A stretch of DNA of 64,000 nt from an uncultured Christensenellaceae bacterium (GTDB lineage Bacteria; Bacillota; Clostridia; Christensenellales; CAG-314). The stretch lies in the NCBI GenBank assembly GCA_910586905.1, contig CAJUIV010000005.1, forward strand, positions 12,804 through 76,803, in the 5' to 3' direction. Both the position numbers and the translations under genes were made by a program. The notes under the pieces are model-generated. The model did no database searches. It saw nothing but the letters and a program-made list of their open reading frames with translations, and was not told the origin of the DNA. Below, in pieces: positions 52,331 to 60,613 of the stretch (within the stretch, counting starts at the first letter, position 1; each line of letters begins with the position of its first letter).

Positions 52331-53869
52331 ATGAGTAAAAACGTATTGGTTATCGACGTAGGCACGCAAAGTATGCGCGGAATAATTTTCGATGAGAAAG
52401 GTAATTTGCTTGCCAAACATCAAATCAAATACAAACCGTATATTTCCAAGGAAAGCGGTTATATGGAACAGTCGGCGGAAATGTATTGGGAAGTGCTTTG
52501 CGCAATAACCAACGTTTTAGCAAGTAAGAATCCCGAACTGTTAAACGATACAATCGCTATGTCCGTCGATACGTTCCGCGATACCGCGGTGTTGCTCGAC
52601 AAGGACTGTAACGTAGTTCGGAATTGTATTCTTTGGAGCGATATGCGTACGGCGGATACGTCTCGCAAGCTGCCGATTAAACAGCGGTTTTTATTCGGGC
52701 TTGTCGGTATGTCGCGTCCTATAAAAGCTATTCGCGGCAGGGTGCTAACTAATTGGATACAGGACAACGAACCCGAAATTTGGGATAAAGTCGAAAAAGT
52801 AACGCTTATTTCTGGTTATTTGAATTACAAACTTACCGGTAATTTGGTCGATTCTTACGCTTCGACGATTTGTCATTTGCCGTTTTATAACAAGGGCAAG
52901 CGCTGGTTAAAAAGAAGCGAATTACTGTTTCCCGTATTCAATATGCCGCTCGAAAAAATGATTGATTTATGCAACCCCGGCGACGTTATGGGAACGGTAA
53001 CCGAACAAGTATCTAAGCAATCGGGTTTGCCGCAAGGCTTGAAAATCATTGCGAGCGGTTCGGATAAAAGCTGCGAAACGCTTGGGGGAGGATGTCTTGC
53101 AAAAAATGTGGCCAGCGTATCCTTCGGCACAAGCAGCACCGTTCAGTTTTCGACTAAAAAATATTTTGAACCCGAGCCGTTTATGCCCAGTTACCCGTCG
53201 GTGGTTAAAGGCTATTATAATCCCGAAGTGCAGATTTTTCGCGGTTATTGGATGATAAGTTGGTTTAAAAAACACTTTGCGGAACATCTTGAAAAACGCG
53301 CCGAAGAAACGGGCAAAAGCGTAGAAGAGCTGATGAACGAGGAAATAGAATCTATCCCCGCGGGAAGCGACGGTTTGGTTCTTCAGCCGTTTTGGCAGGC
53401 AGGGCTTACTCATCCGGAAGCTAAAGGTTCTATTATCGGATTTAACGATTGGCATACCCGCGCTCACGTATACAAGGCGATTATAGAAGGTATCGACTAC
53501 GCGCTGCGCGAAGGATTGGAGCGTATGGAACGGCGCGGACGCCAAAAAATCGATTTCGTAACGGTATCGGGAGGAGGCGCGCAAAGCGACGTTATCTGTC
53601 AAATTGCAGCGGATATTTTCAACAAGCCCGTTAAACGTGTGCAAACTCACGAAACGTGCGCGTTGGGATGCGCTATTTCGACGTTTACCGCTTGCGGCGT
53701 GTACGGTACCGTGGACGAGGCCGTAAACAATATGGTACGTTTCGTAGATACTTTTATGCCAAACCCCGAAAACGTTAAAATATACGACGATATATACAAA
53801 AATGTATATATGAAATTATACAAAAAGCTGCAAAAGCTTTATTTACATATGGATAAGCACAAGGCGTAA
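52331..53869 (+). CDS. FGGY-family carbohydrate kinase
   Basis: 512 residues. ATP-grasping FGGY fold: N-terminal VLVIDVGTQSMRGIIFDEKG (5-24) with the catalytic-site region MSVDTFRDTAVLLD and SDMRTAD, and C-terminal phosphate loop VTVSGGGAQSDVICQIAADI. It phosphorylates a polyol or sugar; glycerol kinase and xylulokinase are the best known members, but this one is in neither subgroup by eye. AAGGGAG is before the ATG. Context with GlpA/B-like genes and an alkyl-DHAP-synthase-like flavoprotein suggests a glycerol-like alcohol as substrate. Confidence 0.85.
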   Translation: MSKNVLVIDVGTQSMRGIIFDEKGNLLAKHQIKYKPYISKESGYMEQSAEMYWEVLCAITNVLASKNPELLNDTIAMSVDTFRDTAVLLDKDCNVVRNCILWSDMRTADTSRKLPIKQRFLFGLVGMSRPIKAIRGRVLTNWIQDNEPEIWDKVEKVTLISGYLNYKLTGNLVDSYASTICHLPFYNKGKRWLKRSELLFPVFNMPLEKMIDLCNPGDVMGTVTEQVSKQSGLPQGLKIIASGSDKSCETLGGGCLAKNVASVSFGTSSTVQFSTKKYFEPEPFMPSYPSVVKGYYNPEVQIFRGYWMISWFKKHFAEHLEKRAEETGKSVEELMNEEIESIPAGSDGLVLQPFWQAGLTHPEAKGSIIGFNDWHTRAHVYKAIIEGIDYALREGLERMERRGRQKIDFVTVSGGGAQSDVICQIAADIFNKPVKRVQTHETCALGCAISTFTACGVYGTVDEAVNNMVRFVDTFMPNPENVKIYDDIYKNVYMKLYKKLQKLYLHMDKHKA

Positions 53870-54015
53870 TGCGAATTACGCAGTCGTGCAATGTTATGTT
53901 GTTGACGGCGAACAGCGCAATATGCGTTTTTTCAGTAAAACTAACTAACGTAAGTTTGCAAATAAGTATTGCAATTTACCGTCATTATAATTTTTAATAA
54001 AAAGGAGAAAACCAA

Positions 54016-55752
54016 ATGAGTAAACCGTATAAGGGCTTCGAGCCGAAATGGTATCTCGAAACACCGCCTAAAAACAGTTACCGTTCTATATTTAAATGGG
54101 GCGACCCTAATTTTAACAAAGTTCCGAAAGAAAACCTATACAAACTGATGAAAGAAATATTTCATCTGACGGACGACGATTTTAAAGATTACGACGAACC
54201 GCTTGGACTCGAAGAAGTAAAATTGGATAAGCCCTGCGGATTGGACGTTAAAACGATAGAGGACTTGAAAAAGATTGTCGGCGAAGATAACGTTTCCGTT
54301 TCCGATTACGACCGTTTGTCTGTTGCTTACGGTAAAACTATGTTCGACCTTTTACGTCTTAGAGAGCATATCGCGGATAACGTTCCCGACGCTGTCGTAT
54401 ATCCAAAGAGTAAGGAACAAATCGAAAAAATCGTCGAATTCGTTTCAAAGCGCAAAATTCCTCTCTACGTATACGGCGGCGGTTCGTCTGTAACCCGCGG
54501 AGTCGAGCCTATATGCGGCGGTATAAGTTTGGATATGCGCAGAAATTTCAATAAAGTTATCGATTTTAACGAAACGGACCAAACAATCACAGTTGAAGCG
54601 GGCATGAGCGGACCTAAGCTCGAAGAAACTCTGAATAACGCCGTCAAACTGTTCGGAGCAAAGCGCGCGTATACTTGCGGACATTTTCCGCAGTCTTTCG
54701 AGTACAGCAGCGTAGGCGGATGGACGGTTACGCGCGGGGCGGGACAGAATTCCACTTACTACGGTAAAATAGAAGACATAGTTATAGCGCAGGAATACGC
54801 AACGCCTACGGGTATCGTTAAGACAGAACCGTATCCGGCAAAAGCTACGGGACCGGATATAAATCAACTAATGATGGGCAGTGAAGGAACTTTCGGCGTT
54901 TTGACTCATGTAACGCTCAAAGTATTCCGCCATATGCCGGAAAATCATTATAAGTTCAGTTATATGTTCAAAGATTGGGAAACGGCAATGGATGCTGCTC
55001 GCGAAATTATGCAGTGCGAATGCGGACGACCCAGCGTATTCCGTCTTTCCGACCCCGAAGAAACCGATATGATGATGCACCTTTACGGCGTGTCGGAAAG
55101 CGCGCTAGGCAAGATGCTGAGTAATTTGGGCTACAAGCCGCACAAGCGTTGTTTGTTTTTGGGCTTTACCGACGGTGAAAAGGGTTTCTGTAAAAATATA
55201 GCCAAAAACGTAAAACGTATTTGTAAAAAGCACAAGGCCATGAGTTTAACGGGTATGGTAACGTCCGCTTGGGAAAAGGGACGGTTTAACGACCCGTATT
55301 TGCGCGACACGATGCAAGATTTCGGCGTTATGACGGATACGTTAGAGTGTTCCGTAACGTGGAGTCAAATGGAGAGTGTTCATCAGCTTGTACGCGAATA
55401 TTGCCATAGCCGTCCCAACACGATTTGTATGACGCATATGTCTCACTGTTATCCGCAAGGGGCTAATTTATATTTCATATTTATCGCTAAAATGAATACC
55501 CTCGACGATTTCGTCAACTATTGGAGCGGTATACTCGACCATATTCAAAAGAGCGGAGCGGCAATTTCTCACCATCACGGCATAGGTAAATTTTTCGCGC
55601 CATGGCTCGAGGGGCAGATAGGCGAACGTCAAATGGAAATTTTTAAAACGCTTAAAAACCATTTCGACCCCGATAACCTTATGAATCCCGGCGGGACGCT
55701 CGGATTAGACCTTACCGAAGAACAAAAACGTTTTATAAGAGAACGTTGGTAA
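54016..55752 (+). CDS. FAD-linked oxidase resembling alkylglycerone-phosphate synthase
   Basis: 578 residues. A PCMH-type FAD domain has YVYGGGSSVTRGVEP (151-165), SSVGGW (231-236) and MGSEGTFGVLTHV; the FAD-linked oxidase C-terminal domain ends with SHHHGIGKFFAPWLEG (518-533) and DPDNLMNPGG. The His-rich SHHHG motif and the surrounding pattern match AGPS, the ether-bond-making enzyme of eukaryotic plasmalogen synthesis, more than lactate or glycolate oxidases. AAGGAG is present. Bacterial members of this subgroup have unclear activity; a role in ether-lipid turnover with the neighbouring kinase is a hypothesis. Confidence 0.8.
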   Translation: MSKPYKGFEPKWYLETPPKNSYRSIFKWGDPNFNKVPKENLYKLMKEIFHLTDDDFKDYDEPLGLEEVKLDKPCGLDVKTIEDLKKIVGEDNVSVSDYDRLSVAYGKTMFDLLRLREHIADNVPDAVVYPKSKEQIEKIVEFVSKRKIPLYVYGGGSSVTRGVEPICGGISLDMRRNFNKVIDFNETDQTITVEAGMSGPKLEETLNNAVKLFGAKRAYTCGHFPQSFEYSSVGGWTVTRGAGQNSTYYGKIEDIVIAQEYATPTGIVKTEPYPAKATGPDINQLMMGSEGTFGVLTHVTLKVFRHMPENHYKFSYMFKDWETAMDAAREIMQCECGRPSVFRLSDPEETDMMMHLYGVSESALGKMLSNLGYKPHKRCLFLGFTDGEKGFCKNIAKNVKRICKKHKAMSLTGMVTSAWEKGRFNDPYLRDTMQDFGVMTDTLECSVTWSQMESVHQLVREYCHSRPNTICMTHMSHCYPQGANLYFIFIAKMNTLDDFVNYWSGILDHIQKSGAAISHHHGIGKFFAPWLEGQIGERQMEIFKTLKNHFDPDNLMNPGGTLGLDLTEEQKRFIRERW

Positions 55753-55764
55753 TCTCTTTCGCAA

Positions 55765-55797
55765 AACAGCCTTTCTCTAAAGAAAGGTTGTTTTTGA
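55765..55797 (+). terminator. terminator of the GlpA-AGPS-like block
   Basis: AACAGCCTTTCT / AGAAAGGTTGTT (one G-U), CTAA loop, T-run. Confidence 0.85.
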
Positions 55798-55810
55798 TTT
55801 AGGGGTAAAC

Positions 55811-55839
55811 TTGACATTTTGCGGTATAATTGTTATCAT
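55811..55839 (+). promoter_or_regulatory. promoter before the lipoprotein relic and dtd
   Basis: Perfect TTGACA (55811-55816), 17-base spacer, TATCAT (55834-55839). It may now drive dtd, sdaA and the HAD gene. Confidence 0.7.
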
Positions 55840-55866
55840 AATATAAATTATCAAGGTGGAGAAGCA

Positions 55867-56102
55867 ATGAAGAAATACTTATCCATTTTGTCGGTTATAC
55901 TTATTGTGTCCGCACCGGTACTTTGTCTGTGCGCATGCGAAGAAAACGAAACTTACGGTTTGTCGTTTGTTCTACCGTAGATAAGTTCGAAACGCGAGCG
56001 TTTTACGGCTGCGAAAAACTTACTTATTTAGAATATGTCGGCGGTTCGTCGTACAGCATCAGTTACGAAGGCGGCTGGAACGAGAACAGCGGTTTGGCAT
56101 AG
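55867..56102 (+). pseudogene. BspA-type LRR lipoprotein relic
   Basis: ATG 55867, with AAGGTGGAG ahead, encodes a signal peptide with lipobox (VLCLCAC) then stops after 36 residues at 55977-55979. In another frame the sequence from about 55970 reads STVDKFETRAFYGCEKLTYL followed by EYVGG, the typical AFxGCxxLT of BspA-type leucine-rich repeats, up to TAG at 56100-56102. So a frameshift plus internal deletion has removed most of an LRR surface protein. Promoter and ribosome site remain. Confidence 0.6.
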
Positions 56103-56151
56103 TAAAGATTTTGTAAATCGTATTAAGAAACGAAAAAAGGCGGAAATACTT

Positions 56152-56589
56152 ATGAAAGCGGTTATTCAGCGCGTGTGCGGCGCGACTTTGTCTGTCGGCG
56201 GCGAAACCGTATCGCAAATCGGTAAGGGGCTGGCGGTATATTTTTGCGCGGAAAAGGGCGATAATGAAAATCTGTGTTCATCGCTTGCTAACAAACTGGT
56301 AAATTTGCGAGTTTTCGAGGACGAAAACGGAAAAATGAATTTGTCCGTAAAGGACGTTAAAGGCGAAATATTATTCGTTTCGCAATTTACTCTTGCCGCC
56401 GACACTTCAAAAGGCAATCGTCCCAGTTTTTTTAACGCCGAAGAGCCTGAGCGGGCAAAACGGCTTTATTTGCAGACGGCCGATATTTTGCGCGGTTTGG
56501 GCGTTGCTGCGAAAACGGGCGTTTTCGGCGCGGATATGATAATCGAGCAAATCAACGACGGACCCGTAACGATAATTCTCCGATTTTAG
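56152..56589 (+). CDS. dtd: D-aminoacyl-tRNA deacylase
   Basis: 145 residues from ATG 56152; a longer frame from 56035 overlaps the relic. Dtd hydrolyses D-amino acids off mischarged tRNA. Family motifs are MKAVIQRV at the start, LFVSQFTLAADTSKGNRPSF (68-87) and the invariant C-terminal NDGPVTI. Length is the usual 145-150. sdaA starts 9 bases after the stop. Confidence 0.95.
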   Translation: MKAVIQRVCGATLSVGGETVSQIGKGLAVYFCAEKGDNENLCSSLANKLVNLRVFEDENGKMNLSVKDVKGEILFVSQFTLAADTSKGNRPSFFNAEEPERAKRLYLQTADILRGLGVAAKTGVFGADMIIEQINDGPVTIILRF

Positions 56590-56598
56590 GAATGAAAA

Positions 56599-57825
56599 AT
56601 GAAAAGTTTGAAACAGTTATATAAAATAGGCGTAGGTCCGTCCAGTTCGCATACAATGGGACCGGTAAAAATAGCGGAACGTTTTTTGAGGGAAAACGAC
56701 GGATGCGATAACTACGTCGTAACCCTTTACGGCTCGCTTGCTTTAACGGGTAAAGGGCACGGTACGGATACCGCCGTTAAAAAAGCGTTCGGGCAAAGAA
56801 AAACGGAAATCGTTTTCGATACGGTTACAAAATGCGCGCACCCTAACACAATGGAACTTTCGGGATATTCAAACGGCGCCGAAGTTTGCAAAATGCAGGC
56901 GTTCAGCATCGGCGGGGGAGATATTTTAGTGGCGGGCGAAACCTTTTCCGAGGGCGAAGAGGTTTACCCTCACGGCGATTTTCAGGAAATAAAAAATTAT
57001 TGTATGCAAAACAACCTGCGTTATTGGCAATACGTTTTGCAATACGAAGACGGCGATATAATCGATTATATGCGCGTTATTTGGCGTGCGATGAACGACG
57101 CGGTCGATTCGGGTCTGCGTTACGAAGGCGTTTTGCCCGGAGGTTTAAACGTTTCGCGCCGCGCTAAAAAACTAATGACGGGAGAGGGCAAAAAGGAAAC
57201 TTCTCAAACCCGCGAAGACAGGATTGTTTCCGCATACGCGTTTGCGGTAGGAGAACAAAACGCTTCGGGAGGAACGGTTGTTACCGCTCCGACGTGCGGA
57301 GCAAGCGGAGTGCTGCCCGCGGTATTTAGGTACGCGCGCGAACGGCACGGTTTTTCCGACGAGCAGATAGTGCGAGCGCTGTTGACGGCGGGTTTGATAG
57401 GCAACGTCGTAAAAACCAACGCGTCTATTTCCGGCGCGGAGTGCGGCTGTCAGGCGGAAATAGGCACGGCTTGTTCTATGGCGGCTGCCGGACTTGCGGA
57501 ATTGTACGGAATGTCGCTTGACGAAATAGAATACGGCGCGGAAGTGGCGCTCGAACATCATTTGGGGCTTACTTGCGACCCCGTTTGCGGACTTGTCCAA
57601 ATTCCCTGTATCGAGCGTAACGCCGTTGCCGCGATGCGGGCAATCAACGCTGTGAGTTTGGCAACATTTTTGGCGGATAGCCGCAAGGTATCGTTCGATA
57701 ACGTTGTAAAAGCTATGTACGAAACGGGACGCGATATTCCCGAAAGCTATCGCGAAACTTCGGTAGGCGGACTTGCAAAAATAATTGCCGACGGAGCTGA
57801 CGGGGACGCTGAAAATTTAAAATGA
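56599..57825 (+). CDS. sdaA: L-serine ammonia-lyase, Fe-S dependent, single chain
   Basis: 408 residues. Converts L-serine to pyruvate and ammonia with a [4Fe-4S] cluster. Beta-domain signature VGPSSSHTMGPVKIAE (12-27); alpha domain with TAPTCGASGVLPAVFRYAR, SGAECGCQAEIGTACSMAAA and LTCDPVCGLVQIPCIERN, whose Cys residues hold the cluster. Both domains are joined as in E. coli SdaA rather than split as in Bacillus SdaAA/AB. The HAD gene overlaps its stop by 4 bases. Confidence 0.93.
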   Translation: MKSLKQLYKIGVGPSSSHTMGPVKIAERFLRENDGCDNYVVTLYGSLALTGKGHGTDTAVKKAFGQRKTEIVFDTVTKCAHPNTMELSGYSNGAEVCKMQAFSIGGGDILVAGETFSEGEEVYPHGDFQEIKNYCMQNNLRYWQYVLQYEDGDIIDYMRVIWRAMNDAVDSGLRYEGVLPGGLNVSRRAKKLMTGEGKKETSQTREDRIVSAYAFAVGEQNASGGTVVTAPTCGASGVLPAVFRYARERHGFSDEQIVRALLTAGLIGNVVKTNASISGAECGCQAEIGTACSMAAAGLAELYGMSLDEIEYGAEVALEHHLGLTCDPVCGLVQIPCIERNAVAAMRAINAVSLATFLADSRKVSFDNVVKAMYETGRDIPESYRETSVGGLAKIIADGADGDAENLK

Positions 57826-58472
57826 CAAAATTGATTATTTTTGATTTAGACGGTACTTTGCTTAATACTTTACAGGACTTGACCAACAGCGTTAACTATG
57901 CGATGGATATTTTGAGTCTGCCGAAATACGATTGTAATCAAGTAAAAAGTATGGTAGGCAACGGCGTGGCGGTGCTTATGCAGCGCGCCGTCGGTTTAAA
58001 GCACATAGAAAAGTCTGCCGTAGCCTTACAGCTTCAAAGGCAATATTACAATAAGCATACGGACGACAACACTTCGACTTACGACGGCGTTGTGGAAACG
58101 CTGCTTAAACTCAAGCTGAACGGCTATACGGTCGCCGTACACACGAATAAGGACGAGGTTTGCGCTAGACGTTTGGTCGATCGGTTTTTCCGTAATTTGG
58201 TCGATTACGTCATCGGAACGACCGATTCCGTAACTAAGCCGAATCCTGTGAAAATATTGAATTTGCTGCAAAAAGAAAAAATTTCAAAAACCCGTGCGGT
58301 ATACTGCGGCGACAGCGACGTAGACATTTTAACTGCGCGCAACGCCGGTTTACGCTGCATATCCGTTACTTGGGGGTTTAAAAGCAGAGAATTTTTGATT
58401 GCTAACGGCGCGCATTATTTGGCTGATACGCCATCCCAAATTATCGATATGGCGGAAGAATTGCTTAAATAA
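57822..58472 (+). CDS. HAD phosphatase, phosphoglycolate phosphatase-like
   Basis: 216 residues. All four HAD motifs are present: LIIFDLDGTLLNTL (4-17), VAVHTNKD, KPNPVKIL and VYCGDSDVDILTARNAG. A helical cap (about 18-85) is of the Gph/PgmB type. It should hydrolyse a small phosphate ester such as 2-phosphoglycolate. It overlaps sdaA through ATGA, so it is cotranslated. Confidence 0.88.
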   Translation: MTKLIIFDLDGTLLNTLQDLTNSVNYAMDILSLPKYDCNQVKSMVGNGVAVLMQRAVGLKHIEKSAVALQLQRQYYNKHTDDNTSTYDGVVETLLKLKLNGYTVAVHTNKDEVCARRLVDRFFRNLVDYVIGTTDSVTKPNPVKILNLLQKEKISKTRAVYCGDSDVDILTARNAGLRCISVTWGFKSREFLIANGAHYLADTPSQIIDMAEELLK

Positions 58473-58543
58473 ATTCGGTTCAGTCTTATTTAAGCGTGGT
58501 GGTTTACATTGTTTTTACATTATCTGGGTTTAAAGGAGTAAGT

Positions 58544-59218
58544 ATGAAAATACTCGTAGTTGACGACGAAGTTAAACTTGCCGACGCTTTGGGAGAACTT
58601 TTACGGAGAAATAAATTTATCGTAGACGTTGTTTACGACGGCGAGGACGGCTATTTTTACGCGAAAAACGGAGATTACGACGTCGTTCTTTTGGACGTTA
58701 TGATGCCTCAAGTTGACGGGTTTGAGGTGGCAAAAAGACTGCGTCAAAATAAATGCAACGTGCCTATTCTTATGCTTACGGCAAAGGACGAGGTTTCGAG
58801 CCGCGTAAAAGGCTTGGACTGCGGCGCGGACGACTATCTTACCAAACCTTTCGCAACAGAAGAACTGCTTGCACGCATAAGGGCTTTGACTCGGCGTCAG
58901 TCCGAATTGGTTTACGACGAACTGTCTTTTGCGGATATAACGCTTAATACGTCCAACTATACTTTGTCCTGCGGTCAAAAATTGGTGTCGCTCGGGGCGA
59001 AGGAATACGAAATAATACGTTTTTTGCTTAGCAATCCCACACAGGTTATAAGCAAAGACGTGATAATTTCCAAAATATGGGGATTGGACAGCGATATAAC
59101 GGAAAACAACGTAGAGGCTTATATGTCTTTTTTGCGTAAGAAATTATTTTATATTGGCAGTAAAGTTACGATTTCAACGAAAAGGCTGCTCGGTTACTAT
59201 TTGGAGAAGGAAGATTGA
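58544..59218 (+). CDS. OmpR-family response regulator
   Basis: 224 residues from ATG 58544 with AAGGAG ahead. Receiver: MKILVVDDEVKLADALGELL, acceptor Asp in VVLLDVMMPQVDG, LMLTAKDE and LTKPFATEELLAR. A winged-helix domain ends TISTKRLLGYYLEKED. The kinase follows, overlapping by 4 bases. A second, separate two-component pair from that at 28.4 kb. Confidence 0.93.
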   Translation: MKILVVDDEVKLADALGELLRRNKFIVDVVYDGEDGYFYAKNGDYDVVLLDVMMPQVDGFEVAKRLRQNKCNVPILMLTAKDEVSSRVKGLDCGADDYLTKPFATEELLARIRALTRRQSELVYDELSFADITLNTSNYTLSCGQKLVSLGAKEYEIIRFLLSNPTQVISKDVIISKIWGLDSDITENNVEAYMSFLRKKLFYIGSKVTISTKRLLGYYLEKED

Positions 59219-60426
59219 TAGATAAACTTCGTAAAAAAGTCGTCGCAATAAACGTTCTGTCTGTTTGTATAGTTTTTTTCTTGGCGATGCTGCTGTTATT
59301 TTCGATAGGATATTCGCGAATCGACGCAGAACGCGTGGAAAGGATGAAAATGTTGTTGGACTACGAAGTCAGCGACGCGGATTTTTACAACGATAAAGCG
59401 TTTAGCAGCATTACTTTGGTAGAATACGATTTAAAAACCAAAAATACTAATTGGTATTTCGGTAAAGATTCTTTGATGGACAAAGAACAGCTTGCTCCTT
59501 TCGTGGAAAAAGCCGTATCTTCTTCCGAGGATTTCGGATATTTATCCGCTCGGTTGACTTATGTTAAAAAACCGGTTGAAAACGACGTCGTACGAATAGC
59601 GTTTAACAACAGATATTCCGCTCCTAACAGTTTAACTCCGTACTTCATTTTTGCTTTGGGAATTCTTGTGGTAGGAGTATGCTGTTATTTAATTATCAGC
59701 TTGATTTTGGCTCGCGTGGCTTTAAAACCCGTTGAAGAAAGTTGGAACAAACAAAAACAGTTTGTCGCCGACGCTTCGCACGAATTGAAAACCCCGCTAT
59801 CGGTTATCATGGCTAACACCGAAATAATCGCTTCACACCAAGACGAAACGGTCGCAAGTCAAATGAAGTGGATTGAAAACACTCGCGAAGAAAGTAAGCG
59901 TATGGCTGCGCTTGTCGCCGATTTATTATTCCTGGCTAAAAACGACGACGGTTTGAAAGTGCAAATGGAAACCGTTAACGTTTCCGATTGCGTCGAAACT
60001 ACGGCGCTTAATTACGACGCGGTATTTTACGAAAACGGAAAAACGTTTAATTACCGCATAACGCCCGATTTGAAAATAATAGGCAATAGCGGTCAGATAA
60101 AGCAGTTGGTTACAATTCTTTTGGATAACGCAAACAAGTATTCGGTCGGCGTCGGTAACATTAAAATGAGTTTAACCGTTACCAATAGGCATATTATGCT
60201 GTCCGTTTCTAACGACAGCGAAGAACTGTCGGAAGAACAGTTATCGCATATATTCGATAGATTTTATACTGTCGATAAATCGCGGAATACCGATAAGGGC
60301 GGTAACGGTCTGGGACTCTCGATAGCGCAGACTATTTGTCAGACACACGACGGAGATATTAAGGTAAACTATTTTAACGGACGTACGTCTTTTATCGCGT
60401 CGTTTCCGAACGGTAAGGTTAAATAA
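59215..60426 (+). CDS. sensor histidine kinase
   Basis: 403 residues from a TTG start at 59215 overlapping the regulator stop, with GGAGAAGGA ahead. TM1 (about 11-33), an extracytoplasmic sensor of about 105 residues, TM2 (about 142-167), then DHp with DASHELKTPLSVIMANTEI (His about 190), and HATPase with LLDNANKYSVGVG, FDRFYTVDKSRNTDKGGNG and GLGLSIAQ. Stimulus unknown. Confidence 0.92.
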   Translation: MIDKLRKKVVAINVLSVCIVFFLAMLLLFSIGYSRIDAERVERMKMLLDYEVSDADFYNDKAFSSITLVEYDLKTKNTNWYFGKDSLMDKEQLAPFVEKAVSSSEDFGYLSARLTYVKKPVENDVVRIAFNNRYSAPNSLTPYFIFALGILVVGVCCYLIISLILARVALKPVEESWNKQKQFVADASHELKTPLSVIMANTEIIASHQDETVASQMKWIENTREESKRMAALVADLLFLAKNDDGLKVQMETVNVSDCVETTALNYDAVFYENGKTFNYRITPDLKIIGNSGQIKQLVTILLDNANKYSVGVGNIKMSLTVTNRHIMLSVSNDSEELSEEQLSHIFDRFYTVDKSRNTDKGGNGLGLSIAQTICQTHDGDIKVNYFNGRTSFIASFPNGKVK

Positions 60427-60473
60427 AATAAAATTCACAGTTATAACAATGTAGAGATATATAATTTTATACG

Positions 60474-60512
60474 CGCAGATTTCGCTGTTATAAAGTGAAA
60501 TTTGCGTTTTAT
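60474..60512 (+). terminator. terminator of the second two-component system
   Basis: 13-base stem CGCAGATTTCGCT / AGTGAAATTTGCG (two G-U), 7-base loop, TTTTATT tail. Confidence 0.75.
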
Positions 60513-60537
60513 TGTATTAGTAAAAACATAAAACCTA

Positions 60538-60566
60538 TTTACTATTGCAAACGTATGATGTATAAT
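60538..60566 (+). promoter_or_regulatory. promoter of the surface nuclease
   Basis: TTTACT (60538-60543), 17-base spacer, TATAAT (60561-60566). Confidence 0.65.
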
Positions 60567-60613
60567 AAAATAACCACGAATTTGTTAATTCATCGAATCT
60601 TGGAGACGTAAAA

